Part shown: in pieces, positions 58,082 to 64,000 of the stretch
Position numbering within the stretch: position 1 is the stretch's first letter
How the letters are laid out: each line of letters begins with the position of its first letter
From: Nymphaea colorata
Taxonomy: Eukaryota; Streptophyta; Magnoliopsida; Nymphaeales; Nymphaeaceae
NCBI RefSeq assembly: GCF_008831285.2
Contig: NC_045142.1
Coordinates: forward strand, 17,487,354 to 17,551,353
DNA: 64,000 nt
Reading direction: 5' to 3'
Notes under the pieces: model-generated
What the model saw: only the letters and a program-made list of their open reading frames with translations
Databases searched by the model: none
What the model was told of the DNA's origin: nothing
Translations under genes and position numbers: made by a program

Positions 58082-60774
58082 TCACTTCCTATAAGATCTT
58101 GCCTGAAAAGAAATTTAACATGTAACCAATAAAACATGCTGATAGAGAAAAGAGTAGGCAGCAAAGTCCAGGAAACAGCAGGCAAAAAAGAGCAGGATAA
58201 ACTCTCAGTTCTTCTAGGATAATGGCTGGCCTTTGCTTTCTTGACCGCACTTAAGAAAACATTTCCAAGGGAAAAATAAGACGGAGAAGAGGAGACTTTC
58301 TTAACAGTCACTTACAGAGGCGTATGGTGATCGTGACCTGGAACATATATGTTATCATTCACCAAAAAAAAATAAGACTTAGTCACAGCTCTAATTAGTA
58401 AATAAATCAGCTGCATATGAATATCCGCACTCATTTTTTTGAGAAACAGCAGAGTTAGTGAAGAGAAGGAAAAGACAGGAACATCTCCCAGTATGACAGC
58501 AGTCCTGAGCCTGACTCCTTCCTAGCACGAAGATGTAAGACACCTAAATTGCCAAGTCCCAAGTCCACTTCCGTATTGCTATTCATCCATCCCTCGTGAA
58601 GACACCTAAATTGGCAAAGTCCCAACTCCACTTCCGCATTGCTATCCATCCATTCCTCGTGTCATTTAACCCCTATATAATCACGCCATTGTAACAAAAA
58701 TGACAAGTGTTGAGCTTCATTTCTGATTGCCAAAGTTGCTCGTGTTGTGAACCAGCATACCTGTTCCACAACCACAAGAGTAGCAGGCATTTTCACCAAC
58801 CCCAACCTCCCGCTCAAGCCCTCATCTATAAACAGGATACAATACAACTTTAAAAGGAAAAGAAACAAATTGGGGAAGAGTGGAAGGGGCGACAATTGTG
58901 AGAATCACAGGGTTAAATTCACATTCCATATTCTTCTTCAAGCCAAATGTTTAAAATGTAAGGCCATTGGACCATTCATGGAGGAAGAAAAACAAAAAGG
59001 AGGGGCAATAGCATGACGTTACATATCCAGATGGGAGTTTCACTTTCCCCCTACTCAGGCATCTTCCCGTGCATTTTCTCTTAGGTATTTCCCCAAGCAG
59101 GAAAAAGTATCAGAAATGACTACAAAAGAAGGAAGCCGAAAAAAAAAAGTCGTTTTTGGAACATAAAAATTAAGAAAAATAATGCAATACTGACAAAGAC
59201 CAAAAACTATGACCACGAAGTATACAACATTTAGATACAATTTTCTTAAACCATCAATGAAAAAAGAAGAAATTGAAAATACTTATCATTAATCAAAGGG
59301 AAAAAAAATTATAGACTACAAGGAGGACGTGAGGCAGGAACTATCACTAATGAACTCTGAGAAAATATTGAGAAAATAACCTCATGTGACCAGCAAAATC
59401 CAGATGTTTTTGGTCAGTGAGAAAAGAAGCAATTGTCCTGAAAATATCACCTAATAAACAGGGAAGGACCTTGCCTCAGGACAGAAATTAAACATCCTGA
59501 AAATAAGAGAAAAGAAAAAAAAATGTACCAGTCAACCTCGACAGGTCATGGACATTAGACCCAAAAAAAAAAGAAAAGAAAAAAGAAAAAAAATCTCCAG
59601 TAAGGTGATACTTCAATTCCTCAAACCCATGTCAGTGTCCGATCTTCTAAGGTTCTGAATGTGGCAAATGGAGAAGTATGGATAATGCACCATCCATGTC
59701 CTCCTCCCATGGAAATATAAATACCACCTCATTTGAGGGTTTGTTTCTCCAGCATTATCATGGATCACAAAAACACGCCAACAGTAGTAAGTTCAAACAT
59801 CATCATGCCTACCACCAGTGAAAGAACTAACATATTTGAGTTTTAGTCACTCTGCAATTCGAGGATAAAACAAACATCTTATGTTGCACCATTTCATATA
59901 TTTGTAAAATTGTGATATTTTACCAAGATGCCTTCGTGAAATAATGTTTTCTCCAAAAAATAATTTCAGGCCATGATCTTATAATCCCTTGGAGTAGCTA
60001 CAAACTCATGATACCAGCCTCTCTTAAAACCTATTCTGTCTCTGTTGAGCCCTTCACGGTCTTTTTGCCAAAGATACCTTATCTATGAATCCAATCAGCT
60101 AGCATATTGTACTAGCAGCAGAATAATTGCTACTCCTTGTACTTCATATCATCATAACATCTATTACTACGAGAAACTAAAAGTGACACCGTGATATTTA
60201 TCCAAGAGTACTTCATATCAGCATAACATCTATAACTACAAGAAACTAAAAGGGATACTTATCCAAGAGTACCTTGAGACAGAACGATGCCTTGAGCCGA
60301 GAAGAGAATGTGATGAGACAGACCTTGATCGCGAACGAGATGGAGATCGCACTGGAGATTTTCTTCTTGGAGACATGCTGCACAAACATTTGGACTAACT
60401 TAAACCCAAGTAGAGCTTCCAGCAATTTAAGTTTAAATTCATCCAGTTTTTCTTCAGGTATTTAACAGAAACTTTGACTTTTTTTAAATATAAAGATTTG
60501 AGATAGTTTTTAAAATGTCAAAAGAAACCCCAAAAAAAGGATTTTTTAATAAAAGGAGTATCTTTCGGAAATATTTTCACAGTATGGGCCTACTCCTCAA
60601 CTCTCTGACAACAGTTAAATCTAAGAAAGCCTCAAACAACATTCCAAAGAATCCAAACCTCTCAATCCAGCTCCTGCTCTGGCTGTAACTCAGGCTACGT
60701 CTTGCAGGACTCATGCTTCTGCTTCTAGAATAGGATATGCTATGGCTACGGCTTGGAGAATCATAGGCGTCCAT
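58082..60774 (-). CDS. SR-type (serine/arginine-rich) protein, four exons coding an RS domain
   Basis: Reverse-strand exons 60659-60774, 60273-60377, 58316-58337 and 58082-58102 join in frame (phases 2, 2, 0). They give 87 residues from MDAYDSPSRSHSISYSRSRS through SMSPRRKSPVRSPSRSRSRS and RSRSPYAS to ARSYRK and TGA. Junctions are GAG-AG|GTTTGG, GTGCAG, AAG|GTACTC, TTCCAG, TCT|GTAAGT and TTTTCAG. Dense RS/SR dipeptides are typical of splicing factors acting in the nucleus. No RNA-recognition motif is visible upstream, so this is either the 3' part of a larger gene, with missing exons beyond the window or lost, or a truncated gene. No AG acceptor precedes the ATG, which is why I start there. 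Confidence 0.65.
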
Positions 60775-60905
60775 GTTAGCAAACACATGATTGTATCATA
60801 ACAGAGTTGGATGTGAACAAAATAGCTTGGCATACTTTTAAAAGGTAGGCTCCCATGTTAGCAAACACATGATTGTATCATAACCAAATTGGATGTGAGA
60901 TGCAA
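60772..60905. repeat. Short local duplication at the SR-like gene start
   Basis: CATGTTAGCAAACACATGAT with about 40 more bases occurs at 60772 and again at 60852, 80 bases apart, with minor differences. It overlaps the proposed start codon and may have rearranged the upstream exon boundary. Confidence 0.8.
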
Positions 60906-62943
60906 AGTGGTTCTCTTCAGTCAAGCAACCAACAAACCTAAGCAATATATGACATGTAATTCAAAGACTATATCAGATGTGACACAACCAACACACCCAT
61001 GAACTTGATCAGATTATACTTATCAAAATAATCAAGTTGTCACGGGCTGACTTTTTCAAGCCTATTTGGCTCACGGGGTGCTGAGGCGTAGTTGGTCCAC
61101 AACACAAGTGAAGGCAATGAAATGAAAGTCAAGCAACTAAGATAATTAAGATAGAATGATGGTTATGGTTTAATCTCCTATCCTGAAAGGCATGTCTCTA
61201 TTGAGATAGGGCATCACACTCAACTTGGGTATATGAGAGGTTTTGTGTATTCAATTAATGTACTAATAGCTTGGTAATGAAAGTGGAATTATATTATAAG
61301 ACCAAAGGGGGATTGGGTGAGTGCTCGTGTTGTGCAAATAATATGCATTCCATTTACTCGCAGTACCAGGATCCATTTCACAATGTTCTTGAATCTTTAG
61401 AAGGGATCTCTCTCAATTTCCAAAATATGAACATAAAGGAATGGTTCTCAACATCTTAGGAAATAAAAAAGAAGAGTAGAATTGACTCCAAAATCGCACA
61501 TCTGCAAAAGATTGTCACATTCAATTTCTACAAGTTCAACCATCATGACTTTCATTCCTTGACAGATACCTTTTGTTTTTTTCTTTTTGTTTTTGTTTTT
61601 TTTTTTCATTCTTTTGCATTTGACTTTTTGCCTTTGATTTCATTTTTCAGACCGACCTTCACCTTTGAGGGAATACCTCACCACCCCAAAGGCTACTACG
61701 AAGCTTCACCTTGGTGGTTATATGTAGTTTTATCATGCATCCAACCCGCTTCACCTTACGGGCAATAGTCCAAAAGTTCATAAGTCGTAATCTTCGCAGC
61801 ATAAACATAAATGACCTATATGCCTGCCCGGTACTCTTGATTACTGACTTAGAGGAACAACTGCACATGCCCCGAGCCCATCTCTCAACTCTCATTTTGC
61901 TACCTGTCAAGATTTTACATAGCATTATGACTTGAACCAAGTTCCCTTTGGACATGAAGCACTTGAACATGCCTTGGCCCTGGACTTGAACCAAGTATTC
62001 TGTCTTTAGTATCCTAATGAGCTTGAAAAGAATTGAGGGAAAAACTTGTATGCGCCTAGGAATTATGTAGGACTTACAGGATTGTCAACAAAATCTAAAT
62101 TTCAAATATTTGCTCGAGAAGCTTTCATGAGCTTACCACTCATTTGATGCTTCCATCATACGCCTTACAACTACGCAACACAAAGAATATCCAGACTACG
62201 TCTTGGCAATGAGGATGTTCATGACGATGATAACAATAATAATATACGACAAATAAGCTCTAGAAATTATTATTTTAATACATCTAAAAACAATAATGAT
62301 TTTCCTGACGAGGCTTCTTTGATTGCCTTCAGCAAGTGGCAGATGAAGACAACCCAAATGCACGTCGACAATACCCTACTGTCAAATCGAATGCTCGAAT
62401 GTTTCACAGATATTAAATCGGACAATGAAGTCTAGAGTCACCACCACAAAAGAAAGCTCAGATCAAGTCAAGAATATTATTGCCTGCTGATCTTCTAGAA
62501 ACCACCCCATGTAATTATCTCCTGTATTGGCGGCAACAGGATCATTATAAATTAAGGAAAGAAAGAAGAGGAAACTCACTCATCGGAATTTCTGCAATTC
62601 TATCTTGTTCTCATGGATTAAATATCTCTCTTAGTAGGACAGGACACATCACGTTTGTAGACTTTAGCTCCTCTTACCCACCCACTGTTACAGTTTTTTC
62701 ATTTTTTTTACTTGTATATATATATTAAGCTTTATTAAATTTGTGTTATTGACTGATGTTCTTGTTTCTTATATTTCATGACAGCGTCTTCTCTGTCAAT
62801 TGATATCCAATGACAGCTATTTGCAAAGTACGTACAAGCAGGCTTTGAAACTTTCGTTCTTAAAATGTTTATTTGCTCTAAACCATGTTTAACCGTGTAA
62901 CTATCATTTATTTGGTCGATTAGGTTTGATATTTATTGACCTC
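60906..62943. other. No recognisable gene
   Basis: Short frames only. A T-rich run lies at 61567-61610, and 61660-61760 contains phrases that look like decayed repeat sequence. No SR-protein RNA-recognition exon was found here. Confidence 0.4.
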
Positions 62944-63176
62944 TGTTGTTTAGAGAGGTAGAGAAGAAGGAGAAGAAAAATACGTGAGGAGGAAAGAGAG
63001 TAAGGAGCAATCTACTTGTTATGGTTGCTCCCTTCCCTTTAAATAATAATGATTAGGGTTATGTTTAACCCTTTACGTAAAGAGTCCAACAAAACTTTAA
63101 AATTCAGAAAACTACCTAATACTAAAATTTCAAAATATAGAAAACCTCAAATGCAAAATAGTAAGTTTTTTCAACA
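62944..63176 (-). repeat. 3' LTR of copia 4
   Basis: On the reverse strand it starts TGTTGAAAAAAC after AAGGGGGAG and ends TAAACAACA. The 5' LTR is not in the window, so the boundary at 62944 rests on the TG...CA rule. Confidence 0.7.
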
Positions 63177-63183
63177 CTCCCCC

Positions 63184-64000
63184 TTAAGCTGGAGCATAGA
63201 TGTCAATCATGCTCAGCTTGTTACAACATTTCATGAAATCAGATACAGGAAGAGCTTTGGTAAATATATCTGCAGTTTGATCTTTTGTAGCAATATATTC
63301 AGTAGAAATAATTCCTGCTTGAACCAAGTCTCTAATGTAATGACAATCAACTTCGATATGCTTGGTCCGTTCATGGAAAACCAGATTATTTGCTATATAA
63401 GTGGCCGCTTTATTATCACATTGCATTTTTATAGGCAATTCTGTCTGTATTCCAAGACCTTCTAGCATGTTTCTCACCCAAGTGATTTCAGTGGCAGTTT
63501 GGGCCATGGCTCGGTATTCTGACTCTACACTTGACCGAGCAACAACAACTTACTTTTTACATCTCCAAGAAACTAAGTTACCACCAACAAAGATACAAAA
63601 TCCCGTAGTGGACTTTCTGTCATCAATAGTGCCTGCATAATCTGCATCAGAATAAACTTCTATCTAAAGTTAAGAACTTCTTCTAAATAATAGACCCTTT
63701 CCAGGAGAACCTTTTAGAAATTTCAATAATAGCATAGTTGCATCTCAATGAGCTTTTCTTGGCTTATCCATAAATTGGCTTAGTTTTCCCACAGCAAAGG
63801 ATATATTGGGTCTAGTAATGGTTACATATAGTAGCTTTCCAATCAGAGACCAATATGATTTGCTATCAACAGGTTCATATTTATCATCATATAAGTGAAT
63901 ACGAGAATTCATAGAAATAGATGCCGGTTTAGTTTCAGTCATACCTGTCTCTTGTAGCAAATCAAGAACATATTTTCTTTGGGAAAGGACTGGACCTTCT
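63184..64000 (-). pseudogene. copia 4 pol 3' part (reverse transcriptase end and RNase H)
   Basis: Reverse-strand frames show LLQETGMTETKPA, LIGKLLYVTITRPNISFAVG and MDKPRKAH, then RNase H pieces VYSDADYAGTIDDRKSTTGF, SEYRAMAQTATEI, KMQCDNKAATYIANN, FHERTKHIEVDCHYIRD and TADIFTKALP, ending at TAA (63184-63186). TGA at 63745-63747 replaces the Trp expected after KPRKAH. Two more stops lie just before EVYSDADYAG (about 63660-63680). It encodes no functional enzyme as it stands. Confidence 0.9.

Larger units (their letters stand above)
62944..64000 (-). mobile_element. Ty1/copia retrotransposon 4, 3' end, running off the window
   Basis: Reverse-strand order from the window edge: reverse transcriptase end, RNase H, polypurine tract (63177-63188), 3' LTR (62944-63176). 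The LTR is about 233 bp, TGTTGAAAAAAC...AAACAACA. ACCTC (62939-62943) is the candidate target duplication; its partner is outside. It is a different family from copia 1-3 by LTR sequence. Confidence 0.85.

Noticed and set aside
61659-61994. Reverse-strand 111-codon frame
   Set aside because: No recognisable domain, and the opposite strand is equally open.
1-64000. tRNA, rRNA and CRISPR signals
   Set aside because: The only tRNA-like text is the retrotransposon primer sites; no rRNA was recognised and no regular spaced repeats of CRISPR type exist.

Overview
The window looks like nuclear DNA from a flowering plant. The evidence is plant-type Ty3/gypsy and Ty1/copia retrotransposons with initiator-methionine-tRNA primer sites, an L1-type LINE, hAT-like and PIF/Harbinger-like DNA transposons, and a few spliced genes or gene pieces of plant families (ENSA/ARPP-19, FCS-like zinc finger, P5CS, SR protein, CSTF64/ESP1). 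Most of the 64 kb is mobile-element sequence, much of it nested. I cannot name the species.

Layout. 1-9157: a chromodomain-type Ty3/gypsy element, its 5' LTR cut by the window edge, with a 3.0 kb 3' LTR. It sits inside a TG...CA repeat (copy A, 9158-10840, reverse strand). Copy A abuts an L1-like LINE (10841-13490, resuming at 17558). A second, opposite-strand copy of the same repeat (copy B, 13491-17557) splits the LINE, and a 1.48 kb hAT-like transposon (14570-16046) splits copy B. 19597-21584 is mostly unassigned. 21585-25307 is a PIF/Harbinger-like element bounded by TTA; it contains the last exon of an FLZ zinc-finger gene. 25744-26509 is a four-exon candidate gene I do not recognise. 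27128-28088 and 28089-34270 are an imperfect tandem duplication; its second copy holds a young copia element (28171-33504) whose LTRs carry six ACCGAC motifs upstream of the TATA box.

34402-36387 (reverse strand) is an intact five-exon ENSA/ARPP-19 gene. A second copia element (38464-43177) lies in its upstream leader or promoter region, in the opposite orientation. 43400-52430 is largely featureless apart from a lone P5CS exon (48167-48317) and a long TA microsatellite. 52430-55110 is a decayed copia fragment, 55229-55735 a CT-rich minisatellite, 56950-57692 a broken CSTF64/ESP1-like piece, and 58082-60774 four reverse-strand exons coding for an RS domain. 62944-64000 is the 3' end of a fourth copia element on the reverse strand.

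The best-supported functional host gene is ENSA; the SR and unknown genes are plausible. All reverse transcriptase genes seen are broken by stops or frameshifts, although the three elements with two visible LTRs are young (about 0.5%, 1% and 1.8% LTR divergence by my hand count).
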